Source: Streptomyces canus (GTDB taxonomy: Bacteria; Actinomycetota; Actinomycetes; Streptomycetales; Streptomycetaceae). From it: a stretch of DNA of 64,000 nucleotides. The stretch is from the NCBI RefSeq assembly GCF_001514145.1, contig NZ_KQ948686.1, forward strand, positions 1 to 64,000, read 5' to 3'. Of this stretch, positions 24,702-33,224 are shown piece by piece. Made by a program: the position numbers and the translations under genes. The notes under the pieces are model-generated. The model saw only the letters and a list, made by a program, of their open reading frames with translations, had not been told where the DNA came from and made no database searches. Numbering within the stretch: position 1 is the first letter of the stretch; every line of letters begins with the position of its first letter.

Positions 24702-25511
24702 ACGGCACGCGGTGACCGACACCGACAGGTCGTTGTCCCGCGTGTAGTACGGCCCGGCCTCCACCGGGCCGTACGCCGTCTGTACGCGTGCGCGTGGATA
24801 GGTGAACACGGGCTTCTTGTCGGCGACGTCGTCGAGGAGCCGCGCGATCCGCACCCGCGGCCCGCTCTCGCCGTGCGGCCGGAGCCACAGGTCCCAGACT
24901 CCGGGCCCGAGGGCCGCGTACGTCACCGCAAAGCCGAACCGGGCCTCGTCCGCGGTGACGTCGCTGCGGCGGGCGGGACCCGGGGAGTGCCGGGGGCGCA
25001 CCTCGGCGTAGGCGTCGGGGGCGAAGCAGGTGCCGTAGAGCCGCCCCCGTACGGTCAGTCCGGCGCCCTCGACGCGCAGCTCGCCCGCCTCGGCGTGCGG
25101 GGCGCGCAGCCAGCTGCGGACGGTGAGGTTGCCCTGCCGCGTCGCGTAGGGGATGCGGACGGCGACATGGCCGCGGGAGCCGCTCGGGGTGCGGGCGCTG
25201 AGCGCGCGCAGGTCGGTGGCACCGGGCGCGAGGCGCAGCGGCTCGTCGTCGGCCACGCGCGCGTACGCGTCCCAGCGGCCCTCGGGCAGGGCGACGGTGC
25301 TGGGCAGGGCGGCGCGCAGCTTTCCGTCGCCGGTCGGGGCCAGCGGCAGACCGACCTCCCCTTGTCCGTCGCGCCGGCGCAGCACCAGATGGGCCGTACC
25401 GCTCGCCCCGCCGGCGGTGACGTCGAAGGTCAGTCCGCCCGCGGAGTCGGCGACACAGTCCGCGCGCAGCGTGGCGCCCCGTCCGGCAGGCATGGTGCTC
25501 CCGTGATTCAT
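24690..25511 (-). CDS. Conserved hypothetical beta-rich protein
   Basis: A 273-residue protein without signal peptide or membrane span, rich in beta-strand-like alternating segments ('TAHLVLRRRDGQGEVGLPL', 'GELRVEGAGLTVRGRLYGTCFAPDAYAEVRPR', 'GPRVRIARLLDDVADKKPVFTYPRARVQ'). The C-terminal part, ending in 'GPYYTRDNDLSVSVTAC', resembles tails seen in Streptomyces proteins annotated as transferase-associated. I do not recognise a family with certainty. It overlaps the epoxide hydrolase 3' end by 12 nt (convergent) and lies 52 nt after the Liv-type binding protein, so it is probably the last gene of that operon. Confidence 0.6.
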   Translation of the reverse strand: MNHGSTMPAGRGATLRADCVADSAGGLTFDVTAGGASGTAHLVLRRRDGQGEVGLPLAPTGDGKLRAALPSTVALPEGRWDAYARVADDEPLRLAPGATDLRALSARTPSGSRGHVAVRIPYATRQGNLTVRSWLRAPHAEAGELRVEGAGLTVRGRLYGTCFAPDAYAEVRPRHSPGPARRSDVTADEARFGFAVTYAALGPGVWDLWLRPHGESGPRVRIARLLDDVADKKPVFTYPRARVQTAYGPVEAGPYYTRDNDLSVSVTACRSPQ

Positions 25512-25563
25512 GGTGTCCGGTCAGACCGTCGTGGGCGCCCTTTGGTTGCGTGCGGCCGGTGAC

Positions 25564-26859
25564 TCATTGTCGATAGGCCAGTTGCGGAACGTCGAAGCAG
25601 GTGTGGTCCATGTCGCCCTGGGAAACCCAGCCCCGGCCGTCCTCCCAGCGGGCCACCGACAGGCAGGTCCGGCGGGACTTCGGCGGCTCGGCGAGACGCT
25701 GGAAGGTGACGGGGACGAGGAGGCCGTCCGCCGTGAAGTCCCGGCTGCGGTCCATGTAGGCGTCGACACACGCGCGCGTGACGCCCTGTGCCGCCGCGCA
25801 TGATGTCGCGGCGTCCGTGAACCACTTCGCGGCCGCCCAGCCCTCCAACTGCCACTGGGAGTGCGTCTTGAGGCTCTTCGTGGCCTCCCTGAACTCCTGT
25901 ACGGCCTGATGGTCCGTGTCCTCGTAGTTGCGGCTGGATCCGGTCGCCCACAGGGCGTTGCGGCAGCGCGGGGCGTTCTTGTAGTCGTCCGGGACGGTGG
26001 AGGACCAGTTCTGGACGTTGGTGACCTTGGCGGTGACCTCGACGCCGACCGCGTCCATCGCCTCGCACAACTGGGCGTTGCCATGGCTGTCGACGGCGTC
26101 GAAGACCAGGTCGGCGCCCTGCTCCTTCAGGTCGGCGGCCACGGCACGGAAGTTGGGCAGCGCGAAGTCGACCTGCTCGGTGACGACCTTGTACCCCTCG
26201 GCCCTCAGACCCTGCTCGACGAGCCCGGCGTAGGCGGCGGACGCGGCCTGGTTGTACGACACGACAGCCGCCGTACGGGCCCCGTGCTCGCGCTTGAAAT
26301 AGCGGTAGACCTCGGTGCCGCCGTACTGCTTTCCGCCCCAGCCGGTCGTGCCGCGCCGGGGCGCGAGGCTGCCGTAGATGCCGTAGAGGTGCGGCCAGGT
26401 GTCGTACGCGGCGCCGATGGGCTGGCCTCCGATGTCGGGCACGCGCGCGTGGGAGACACGGGAGGCGCCGGCGTAGTCGAGGGCGGTGGTCGCGACCAGG
26501 GCGACCACCTTGTCCTCGTCGATCAGCCGGTGCACACAGGTGTTGTTGCCGACCCCGCTGCCGCCGTCGTCGCACTCGCGCACCTCGATCCGGTGGCCGT
26601 CGACGCCCCCGCGCGCGTTGAGGCGCTCGAAGTACGCCTTGGCGCCGTCGCGCGGGCCGGTGAAGGTGCTGCCACCGACCGGGCTGGTGGCACTGGTGAC
26701 GATGCCGACCCGGATCGGGGTGTCGTCCTGGGCGGGGGTCGCCCGCTCCCGGTGCTCGAAGTCGCTCTCCGGCAGCCGGCTGCCGCACGCCGTGCCCACC
26801 GTGAGCAGCAGGACCGCGAGGGCGGCCTCAGCAGCCCGGAAGAGCCGACGCCGTGGCAT
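25564..26859 (-). CDS. Branched-chain amino acid-type ABC substrate-binding lipoprotein
   Basis: A 431-residue lipoprotein: signal peptide with Cys25 in GTAC, then a Peripla_BP_6 (LivJ/K-type) fold, 'IRVGIVTSATSPVGGSTFTGPRDGAKAYFERLNARGGVDGHRIEV', typical of binding proteins for amino acids, amides or urea. The start lies 32 nt inside the upstream lipoprotein gene, so translation is coupled. It is divergent from the LivHMG-LivF genes and is their likely binding protein. Four or more Cys in the mature part (CNN-like 'NNTCVHRL', 'APRCRN', 'ATSCAAAQG', 'TRACVDAYM', 'RRTCLS', 'DHTCFD') suggest disulfides. Substrate unknown. Confidence 0.9.
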   Translation of the reverse strand: MPRRRLFRAAEAALAVLLLTVGTACGSRLPESDFEHRERATPAQDDTPIRVGIVTSATSPVGGSTFTGPRDGAKAYFERLNARGGVDGHRIEVRECDDGGSGVGNNTCVHRLIDEDKVVALVATTALDYAGASRVSHARVPDIGGQPIGAAYDTWPHLYGIYGSLAPRRGTTGWGGKQYGGTEVYRYFKREHGARTAAVVSYNQAASAAYAGLVEQGLRAEGYKVVTEQVDFALPNFRAVAADLKEQGADLVFDAVDSHGNAQLCEAMDAVGVEVTAKVTNVQNWSSTVPDDYKNAPRCRNALWATGSSRNYEDTDHQAVQEFREATKSLKTHSQWQLEGWAAAKWFTDAATSCAAAQGVTRACVDAYMDRSRDFTADGLLVPVTFQRLAEPPKSRRTCLSVARWEDGRGWVSQGDMDHTCFDVPQLAYRQ

Positions 26860-27376
26860 TGCCGCTCAACTGGACCAGCGCGCACAGGGTGTTGACCGAC
26901 ACCTTCCAGGTGCCGTCCTGTTCGACCGCCGTTCCGGAGGCGTCCGGCAGGGCGGTGGCGCCGTTCAGCAGCAGGGTGTATTTCACGTCGGCCGCGGTCG
27001 GCTTGGTGAACCCGATCTCCGTGACCTTCGCCTGCACCTGTCCGCCGCGCTGGTCACCGCTGAAGGCCTGGAGCACCGGGCCCATCTCGTCGCCGTTCTC
27101 CAGGACGGCCTGTTTGTCCTTGGCGGAGGTCTTCGGGTCGAAGAACTTCTCCCAGTTCGCCTTGATCTCCCGCTGGGCGGCGGCCGCGTCGGCTGGTCCG
27201 CTCGGCGACGGGGCTGCCGAAGGTGTGGTCCGCTCCACGGACGGCGTCGGCGGCGGGCTCTCGCTGCCGCCGCCGCTGTCGTCGCTGCACGCCGTGAGGG
27301 CCACGGTGAGGACGAACCCCACCGCCATCAGCCCCCGGCTGCCGTTCCCCCACGTGCGGTCGCTCCCGAGAACCAT
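26828..27376 (-). CDS. Lipoprotein with MTB12-like C-terminal domain
   Basis: A 182-residue lipoprotein: signal peptide with lipobox LTAC (Cys30), a Ser/Pro/Thr-rich linker to ~residue 75, then a compact domain 'REIKANWEKFFDPKTSAKDKQAVLENGDEM…' ending 'EQDGTWKVSVNTLCALVQLSG'. From memory this matches the C-terminal domain of the mycobacterial low-molecular-weight antigen MTB12 (CFP-2) family, whose function is unknown. ATG at 27376 gives a good signal peptide. It is the first gene of the minus-strand operon leading into the ABC binding protein (32-nt overlap), which suggests an accessory role in that uptake system at the cell surface. Confidence 0.75.
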   Translation of the reverse strand: MVLGSDRTWGNGSRGLMAVGFVLTVALTACSDDSGGGSESPPPTPSVERTTPSAAPSPSGPADAAAAQREIKANWEKFFDPKTSAKDKQAVLENGDEMGPVLQAFSGDQRGGQVQAKVTEIGFTKPTAADVKYTLLLNGATALPDASGTAVEQDGTWKVSVNTLCALVQLSGNATASALPGC

Positions 27377-27499
27377 CTGGCTCACCACCGGGTGTCGGTC
27401 CGGGCCGTGCGCGCCCGGTGCTTTCAGGGTCAGCTTGCAGAAGGCATAGTGCAAGCCATCGGCTGACATGGACAGACACACGACGTGTGGAGGCCAGAG

Positions 27500-27976
27500 A
27501 TGCGGACAGCCCGACTGCGGACCGCGCACCCCGTTCTGTGGGCCGGCTGGGCCGCGCTCGCCGCGGGCGCGGTGCTGTGCGTCCTCGGCTGGTACGGCGT
27601 CTCGGGCGAGCGTTACGCCGAGCGGCAGCTGCCCTACCTCGCCTCCTGCACGGTGCCCGGCGCCGCGCTGATCGTCGCCGGGGCGGTGCTCCTCACCCAC
27701 GGCCGGGGCGCGCTCGCCGCCGCGCGTGTGGAGGAGCTGTACGGCCTCCTGGTCGCCGCGGAGCCCGCTGAGGCGGAGGAGTCCGGCACCGCGGCCGACG
27801 TGCCCCTGGCGGTCAGCGGGGACCTGCTGATGGTGCCCGGCGGCACGCTCCGGCACCGCGCGGACTGCCCGCTGGTCGCCGGGAAGGTCGAGTCGGTCCC
27901 GGTGGACGCGAAGCTCCTGGCGAGCGGAGAACTGGGCCCCTGTCCGATCTGCGAGCCCGTCGAGGAAACCGACTGA
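27500..27976 (+). CDS. Two-TM membrane protein with C-terminal His/Cys motif
   Basis: A 158-residue protein with two membrane spans (about residues 13-32 and 48-66), then a cytoplasmic tail with 'LRHRADCPLVAGK' and 'LGPCPICEP'. The H-x3-C…C-x2-C spacing could bind zinc and resembles the short H…DCP….C..C modules seen in Streptomyces proteins of unknown role. ATG at 27500 with GGAGG 6 nt before; a GTG at 27485 lacks a site. Its stop overlaps the LivHMG start (TGATG), so it is translated together with the transporter and may be a regulatory or assembly partner. Confidence 0.75.
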   Translation: MRTARLRTAHPVLWAGWAALAAGAVLCVLGWYGVSGERYAERQLPYLASCTVPGAALIVAGAVLLTHGRGALAAARVEELYGLLVAAEPAEAEESGTAADVPLAVSGDLLMVPGGTLRHRADCPLVAGKVESVPVDAKLLASGELGPCPICEPVEETD

Positions 27977-30654
27977 TGTCGTCGCTGACCTACGACCTCA
28001 CCCTCGCCGGGTTGTCGGTCGGCAGCGCGGCCGCGCTCACCGGAGTCGGCCTGATCGTCACGTACCGCGCGACCGGGGTGCTGAACTTCGCGCACGGGGC
28101 GATCGCGATGGTGTGCGCGTACGCGCTGCGGCAGTGCGTGGTGGAGTGGGGCTGGCCGCTGTGGGCCGGCGCGGTGGTGACCCTGCTGATCCTGGCGCCG
28201 GTGATGGGTGTGGTGCTGGAGCGTTTCGTCTTCCGGCCCCTGTCCGTCCTGGGCGGCGATCCGGCACAGACCCTGGTCGCCTCCATCGGGGTCTTCGTGC
28301 TGCTGGTGGGCGGGGCCGCGCTGCTGTGGGGCCAGGGCGCCCGCGACGACGCTCCGGAGCTGGTGTCCGCGGAGGATCCCTGGGGGCAGCTGGCGGTCGT
28401 CCTGGTCCTGGCGGCCGGCGTGGGCGCGGTGATCCGCTGGACGCGCTTCGGACGGGAGCTGCGGGCCGTGGTGGACGACCGCGGGCTGGCCGTGCTCGGC
28501 GGGATCGACGCCGACCGGGTGGCGGCGGCCGGCTGGGCGTTCGGGGCGTTCACCGCGGGCCTGACGGGCGTTCTGCTGGCCCCCTTCGTCCGCCTGGACC
28601 CGTACGGGCTGCCCCTGCTCGTCATGGAGGTGGTGGCGGTGGCGGTGGCCGCGCGGATGCGCAGCCTGCCGGTGGCCGTGGTGGTGGCGCTGGGCGTCGG
28701 GGTGGCCCAGAGCCAGCTGACCCGGCTGCACCCCTCGGGCCGGGGCGAACCGTTGCTCCAGGCGGTGGGGGCGAACCTGTTCGTCGTGGCCCTCCTCGTC
28801 GCGTGCCTGGCACTCCCCCGCATCGGCACCCGCGACGGGCTCCCCCGGACGGCCACCGCGCGCGTGCCGACGCCTCAGGGCGCATGGATCGTCGCGGTGA
28901 TCCTCTTCCTGATCCCGCTGGGTTTCGCGGGCTCGGACCTGCACACGTCGGTCCAGGTCCCGGCACTGGGCGTCGTGCTGCTCTCCCTGGTGGTCGTGAC
29001 GGGCCGGGGCGGCCAGATCTCCCTCGGGCAAGCGGCCTACGCGGGCCTGGGCGCCCTGTTCACCGCCCTGCTGGCGGCGGGCCGCTTCCCGGGTCTTCCC
29101 CGGCTGCCGGAACTGGCGGCGCTGGCGCTGGCGGTGGTCCTGGTGGCCCCCCTGGGCCTGCTGACCGGCTGGCCGGCGATCACCCGCCGGGGGCTGGCGC
29201 TGGCCCTGGCGACCTTCGCGGTGGGCGTCGGCGTGAGCCGCTTCGTCTTCGCCCAGCCGTACGCCACGTCCGGTCTGTCCCTGGACCGCCCGGCGGGCTT
29301 CGAGGGCGACCGCGCCTACTACGTCCTGGAGTTGACCCTGCTCACGCTCGCCCTCCTGGCGACCCACGCGTTGCGCAGAGGCCGTACGGGCAGGGCCCTG
29401 GCCGCCCTGCGCGACCACGAGTCCGGAGCCTCGGCGGCGGGCGTCCGGGTCCCCGCCCTGAAGCTCCTGGCCTTCGTGGCGGGCGCCGCCCTGGCCGCCC
29501 TGGGCGGCGGAATGCTCGGCATGGGCCTGCGCGCCTTCGACCCCACCGCCTACGACCCCGTCCGCGGCCTGCTCTGGTTCGCGGCGGTGGTCGTGCTGGG
29601 TGCCGACAGCACCCTGGGCGCCCTGACCGCGGCGGCTCTCCTGGTCGGCCTGGACGCGGGGGCACGGGGAGGGGTCGCGGCGGCGCTGGTCGGGGTACTG
29701 GCGGTGCTGGTGGGGCGCCTTCCCGGAGGGCCGTACGAGGCGGTGCGCAGGCTGCGGCCACGACGGGCGGCAAGGCTGACGGCGACGGGTCTGGGGGCAC
29801 GGAGACGACTCCAACGGGCGCTGCGGACCGCGGCGCCCCCGACGACGGATCCCGGCAGTCGAGCCGCCGCATCCGGCACACCCCGCCAGAACCAACCCCC
29901 TGCATTGCACGCCGCCGACAGCGCTCCACCCCCACCGGGGCCACCGGCCGCAGGCCGGGCGGTCCTCACCACACGCCACCTCCAGGCCCGCTACGACGGC
30001 TTCACCGCCGTCGACGGAGTCGACCTCACCGTCCCACCGGGCGGAATCACCGCGATCATCGGCCCCAACGGCGCCGGGAAGACCACCCTCTTCCACTGCC
30101 TGGCAGGAACGGTCCGCCCCTCCCGGGGCCGAGTCCGCTACGGCGACCGCGACATCACGCGCCTCCCCGCCCACGCCCGGACCCGTCTGGGCATCGCCCG
30201 CACCTTCCAACAACTCGCTGTCTTCCCCACATTGACCGTGGCCGAGAACGTCCGAGTCGGCGCCGAGCAGGGCCGCACGACAGATCCGGCCGCAGTGGAC
30301 CGCGCCCTGAGACTGTTCGCCCTGGACGGCCCCCTGCGCGACGCCCCCGCGGCCGACCTCCCCACCGGCACCCTCCGTCGGGTGGAACTCGCCAGAGCCC
30401 TCGCCGGCACCCCGAGCGTCCTCCTCCTCGACGAACCCGCCGCCGGCCTCGACACCGCCGAGGTGACCGCCCTGGCCCGCATCCTCAGGGCCCTCGCAGC
30501 CGACGGCACCGCCCTGCTCGTCGTCGAACACGACCTCGACCTGGTCGCCGGCCTCGCGGACGTCGTGCACGTCATGACGGCGGGCCGCATCATCGCCTCC
30601 GGGCCTCCGGCCGACGTGCTGGAGACACTCGACGCCCGGGAGACCGCCGGATGA
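27976..30654 (+). CDS. Fused LivH-LivM-LivG branched-chain-type ABC transporter protein
   Basis: An 892-residue fusion. Residues 1-~290 are a LivH permease ('RATGVLNFAHGAIAMVCAY'), ~300-600 a LivM permease ('GRGGQISLGQAAYAGLGAL'), ~605-660 a Pro/Ala/Arg linker, ~665-892 a LivG ATPase. The ATPase has intact Walker A GPNGAGKTT (696-704, Lys702), Walker B LLLDEPAAGLD (816 onward, with Glu820) and His switch VVEHDLD. Its signature is LPTGT (795-799) instead of LSGGQ/LSYGQ. LivH, LivM and LivG are normally separate proteins, so this three-part fusion is unusual. It is coupled to LivF by a 4-nt ATGA overlap. The substrate is not known. Confidence 0.9.
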   Translation: MSSLTYDLTLAGLSVGSAAALTGVGLIVTYRATGVLNFAHGAIAMVCAYALRQCVVEWGWPLWAGAVVTLLILAPVMGVVLERFVFRPLSVLGGDPAQTLVASIGVFVLLVGGAALLWGQGARDDAPELVSAEDPWGQLAVVLVLAAGVGAVIRWTRFGRELRAVVDDRGLAVLGGIDADRVAAAGWAFGAFTAGLTGVLLAPFVRLDPYGLPLLVMEVVAVAVAARMRSLPVAVVVALGVGVAQSQLTRLHPSGRGEPLLQAVGANLFVVALLVACLALPRIGTRDGLPRTATARVPTPQGAWIVAVILFLIPLGFAGSDLHTSVQVPALGVVLLSLVVVTGRGGQISLGQAAYAGLGALFTALLAAGRFPGLPRLPELAALALAVVLVAPLGLLTGWPAITRRGLALALATFAVGVGVSRFVFAQPYATSGLSLDRPAGFEGDRAYYVLELTLLTLALLATHALRRGRTGRALAALRDHESGASAAGVRVPALKLLAFVAGAALAALGGGMLGMGLRAFDPTAYDPVRGLLWFAAVVVLGADSTLGALTAAALLVGLDAGARGGVAAALVGVLAVLVGRLPGGPYEAVRRLRPRRAARLTATGLGARRRLQRALRTAAPPTTDPGSRAAASGTPRQNQPPALHAADSAPPPPGPPAAGRAVLTTRHLQARYDGFTAVDGVDLTVPPGGITAIIGPNGAGKTTLFHCLAGTVRPSRGRVRYGDRDITRLPAHARTRLGIARTFQQLAVFPTLTVAENVRVGAEQGRTTDPAAVDRALRLFALDGPLRDAPAADLPTGTLRRVELARALAGTPSVLLLDEPAAGLDTAEVTALARILRALAADGTALLVVEHDLDLVAGLADVVHVMTAGRIIASGPPADVLETLDARETAG

Positions 30655-31310
30655 CAGCCGCCACGGCCATCTCCCTACGCCACGCGCGCGTGCGCTACGG
30701 CCCCCTGGAGGCCCTGCACGGCATCACCCTCACCGCCCCGGGCCCCGGCCTGACCGTCCTGCTGGGCCGCAACGGCTCCGGCCGTACGACAACTCTGCGC
30801 GCTCTGGCCGGAACAGTGCCGCTCACCGACGGCAGCGTGGTGTGGGACGGCACCGACGTGACCCGGGTACCGGCGTACGAGCGGGCCCGCCGCGGTCTGT
30901 GCCTGGTCCCCGAACGCCAGTCGGTGTTCGGCTCCCTCACGGTCCGCGAGAACCTCGAACTGGCCTCCCCCGTCCACGACCTGGCCCTGGACGCCTACCC
31001 CCAGCTCGCCCGCCTGCTGCCCCGCCGCGCCGGCACCCTCTCCGGCGGCGAACAACGCATGCTCGCGATCTCCCGAGCACTCCTGGCGCGCGCACGCGTG
31101 GTCCTCGTCGACGAACCCGCGCAAGGCATGTCCCCCACGGTCGCGTCCCGCACGTACGAACTCCTGGCCGCACTGGACGCGTGCGTGGTGGTGGCCGAGC
31201 AACGGCTCCCACCCGCACTGCACGGCCGGACGGCGATCGTGTACGAACTGCGGCGCGGTGTGGTCGTGTTCAGCGGAGAGGCGGCGGAACTGCGGCGCGA
31301 ACGGGACTGA
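30651..31310 (+). CDS. LivF-type ABC ATPase with Arg in Walker A
   Basis: A 219-residue ATPase, short for LivF (usually ~235). Walker A reads GRNGSGRTT (39-47) with Arg45 in place of the invariant Lys. The signature LSGGEQ (130-135), 'LCLVPERQSVFGSLTVRENLEL' and Walker B VLVDEPAQGM are normal. The switch position is Gln (VVAEQR), which is standard for LivF. The substitution should weaken ATP hydrolysis at its own site, while its intact LSGGE would serve the LivG Walker A of the fused partner. It overlaps the fused gene by ATGA. Confidence 0.88.
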   Translation: MTAATAISLRHARVRYGPLEALHGITLTAPGPGLTVLLGRNGSGRTTTLRALAGTVPLTDGSVVWDGTDVTRVPAYERARRGLCLVPERQSVFGSLTVRENLELASPVHDLALDAYPQLARLLPRRAGTLSGGEQRMLAISRALLARARVVLVDEPAQGMSPTVASRTYELLAALDACVVVAEQRLPPALHGRTAIVYELRRGVVVFSGEAAELRRERD

Positions 31311-31338
31311 CCGCCCGTTCGCGCCCACGGGTGAGCTC

Positions 31339-31980
31339 TCAGATGTCGAGGCGCTGCCCGGGCACGATCAGGTCGGGATCGGCGCCGATGACGTCCTTGT
31401 TGGCGGCGTAGACCTTCTGCCAGGTGGTCCCGTGCCGGGCGGCGACCTTGCTGAGCGTGTCGCCCGAGCGGACGGTGTAGTCGCCACGGGACGCGCCGCG
31501 GTTGGTGTGGCTCTCCGAACGGGTCGGCGTCTTCGCCGGCTTGGAAGGAGCGGCCTTGGTCTCGGACGAGGACCCTGCCGAGCCGGAGGAGGCTGCGGCC
31601 TCGCTGCCGTACGCCCCGGCGCGTGCCGAACAGGTCGGCCAGGCGCCCCACCCCTGGGCGCGCTGCACCTTGGTGGCCACCGCGATCTGCTGTGCCTCGG
31701 TGGCCTGGTCGGCGGTGGGCGCGTAGGCCGTACCGCCGTACGCGCGCCAGGTCCCGGCGGAGAACTGGAGTCCTCCGTAGTAGCCGTTTCCGGTGTTGAT
31801 GTGCCAGTTCCCGCCGCTCTCGCACTGGGCGATGCGGTCCCATACTCCGCCGTCCGCCGCCGCGGAGTTGCCGGCCGCGGCCAGCAGTCCGAGCGGGGCG
31901 AGCAGGGCGGCCCCGGCGAGGGCCGCGGTGGTTCGGGTCTTACGAGCGTTGTCGCGCGTGGTATCAGCACATTCGGACAT
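31339..31980 (-). CDS. Secreted Rpf-domain muralytic protein with LysM
   Basis: A 213-residue protein: signal peptide (about 1-42, ends SAAAD), resuscitation-promoting-factor transglycosylase domain 'VWDRIAQCESGGNWHINTGNGYYGGLQFSAGTW' with catalytic Glu54 in C-E-S-G-G-N-W, a Ser/Lys/Pro linker, and a C-terminal LysM (from DYTVRSGDTLSKVAARHGTTW). Rpf proteins cleave peptidoglycan and aid spore germination in Streptomyces. ATG at 31980 chosen with GAGAGGGA upstream. Several Streptomyces rpf genes are under a c-di-AMP (ydaO) riboswitch; I could not find one here. Confidence 0.9.
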   Translation of the reverse strand: MSECADTTRDNARKTRTTAALAGAALLAPLGLLAAAGNSAAADGGVWDRIAQCESGGNWHINTGNGYYGGLQFSAGTWRAYGGTAYAPTADQATEAQQIAVATKVQRAQGWGAWPTCSARAGAYGSEAAASSGSAGSSSETKAAPSKPAKTPTRSESHTNRGASRGDYTVRSGDTLSKVAARHGTTWQKVYAANKDVIGADPDLIVPGQRLDI

Positions 31981-32380
31981 GTATTTCCCTCTCGAAGGAC
32001 TCGGGGTCCCGAGCGGTGCTCGTTGCACACGGCGGAGGAATGTAGAGAGCCTGTGGAGGCGTCGGCAACCAACGCCTTGTCGTTCCAGGCCGGTTGGCCG
32101 TTACCGCGGGTATCAGCAATTTTCGGCCACCCACTTAATTCGCTGATTTCCTGATTTGTCGACCAGTCGCCCAGTCGATCTGTGACCCACTTCACGCAAC
32201 CAACTTCCTTGGATTTCAAACGACTTGACACTGAGTACCCGATTCCGTACCCGAGGTGACCCTGCGCGGTGGATGGTTCGATTCCGTTCGCCCTGGGGCG
32301 TGACTCCCGCCACAGATCGCCCGTTGTCTTCTTCATGAGCCCGGGACCCACCCGGGCACCGCTTCCCGAGGGAGTCACCC
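31981..32380. other. 400-nt divergent intergenic region rpf / 32381 gene
   Basis: Locally AT-richer (32110-32240). On the plus strand it has TTGACA (32225-32230) followed by two GTACCCGA repeats (32235-32242, 32247-32254), and a GCCCGG/CCGGGC hairpin at 32339-32357 just before the ribosome-binding site of the 32381 gene. The minus strand would be the 5' UTR of rpf. No convincing riboswitch or ORF was identified. Confidence 0.45.
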
Positions 32381-33163
32381 GTGCCGCGCATGCTCGACGT
32401 CAGCGACGAGGTTCGCGCCGAGATCGGCGACGAAGAAGCCGACCGGCTGCTCGCCGGAGAGAACGCCCCCGGCAGCTACGACTGCACGTCCTGCCGCACC
32501 CAGGGCGACTCCGCACAGGAGCGCACCAGCACCGTCCTGTTCATCGGCGACGAGACCGCCGTCCTGGCCTTCGCCCACGCCGGCTGCCTGCCCTCACAGG
32601 TCGTCCAGGTCACCGAGGAGCAGCTCCGGGGCGCGGTGAAGTCCATCACCGGCGACACCGTCGACCTGGACCCGGACAAGGTCGTACCCGAGCAGGCGGT
32701 GCTCGGGGTGACCAGCGGGCTGATCCTGGTCGCCGGGGAGCTGCACCCGGCGCTGGTCGTGGAGCCGACCGGGCCGATCGTGCGGCCGGGCGCGACGGGG
32801 CTCGGCGACGACTTCCTGCCGCTGCTGATCGAGCAGGGGTTCATGCCGATGACGGCGATCGAGGCGGTGCCGCCCGTTCTGCACGGATGGTCGGTACTGC
32901 TGGCGGTGGGCCAACTGCACGCGGTGCTCCAGCCGTCGCCGAACGGCGGGCAGCCGGTGGCCTGGTGGCAGGCGCACCAGCCGCTCCAGGTCACCGAGAC
33001 CTGGCGGGCCGCCGCCAACAAGCACCAGCAGGTGCTGATGTTCGCGGCCCCGGTGGGCTCCATCGGACGCCAGCCCCGGGAGGATCTGCTGCGGGACGCG
33101 CTCGACAAGGCGGCCGCGAACGGCAAGCTGGTCGCGGCCGCGATGCCTCTCGCCGGGACCTGA
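32381..33163 (+). CDS. Conserved hypothetical protein with CxxC motif
   Basis: A 260-residue soluble protein, start GTG with GAGGGAG 6-7 nt upstream. Recognisable only as conserved-looking: 'GSYDCTSCRTQGD' (C-x2-C) and 'AFAHAGCLPSQV' in the N-terminal part, then alternating strands 'GLILVAGELHPALVVEPTGP' and 'HGWSVLLAVGQLHAVLQP'. The two Cys pairs could bind a metal. No signal peptide or membrane span. Family and function unknown; it stands alone between the Rpf gene and a short hypothetical gene. Confidence 0.7.
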   Translation: MPRMLDVSDEVRAEIGDEEADRLLAGENAPGSYDCTSCRTQGDSAQERTSTVLFIGDETAVLAFAHAGCLPSQVVQVTEEQLRGAVKSITGDTVDLDPDKVVPEQAVLGVTSGLILVAGELHPALVVEPTGPIVRPGATGLGDDFLPLLIEQGFMPMTAIEAVPPVLHGWSVLLAVGQLHAVLQPSPNGGQPVAWWQAHQPLQVTETWRAAANKHQQVLMFAAPVGSIGRQPREDLLRDALDKAAANGKLVAAAMPLAGT

Positions 33164-33224
33164 CAACCGGCTGAAGGATCACACCGGGCCGCATCCCCGA
33201 GGTCCCGGTGTCGTTTGGACATAC

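Noticed and set aside
27634..30570. 978-codon minus-strand open frame
   Set aside because: Antisense to the well-supported LivHMG fusion; composition (Gln/Arg/His/Gly) is that of a shadow.
31981..32380. c-di-AMP (ydaO) riboswitch before the rpf gene
   Set aside because: Looked for the conserved GGUGAAUC-like and GC-rich core of that riboswitch on the minus strand; no convincing match.
32113..32391. 92-codon minus-strand open frame in the rpf upstream region
   Set aside because: No ribosome-binding site, atypical codon use, lies over the promoter of the divergent gene.
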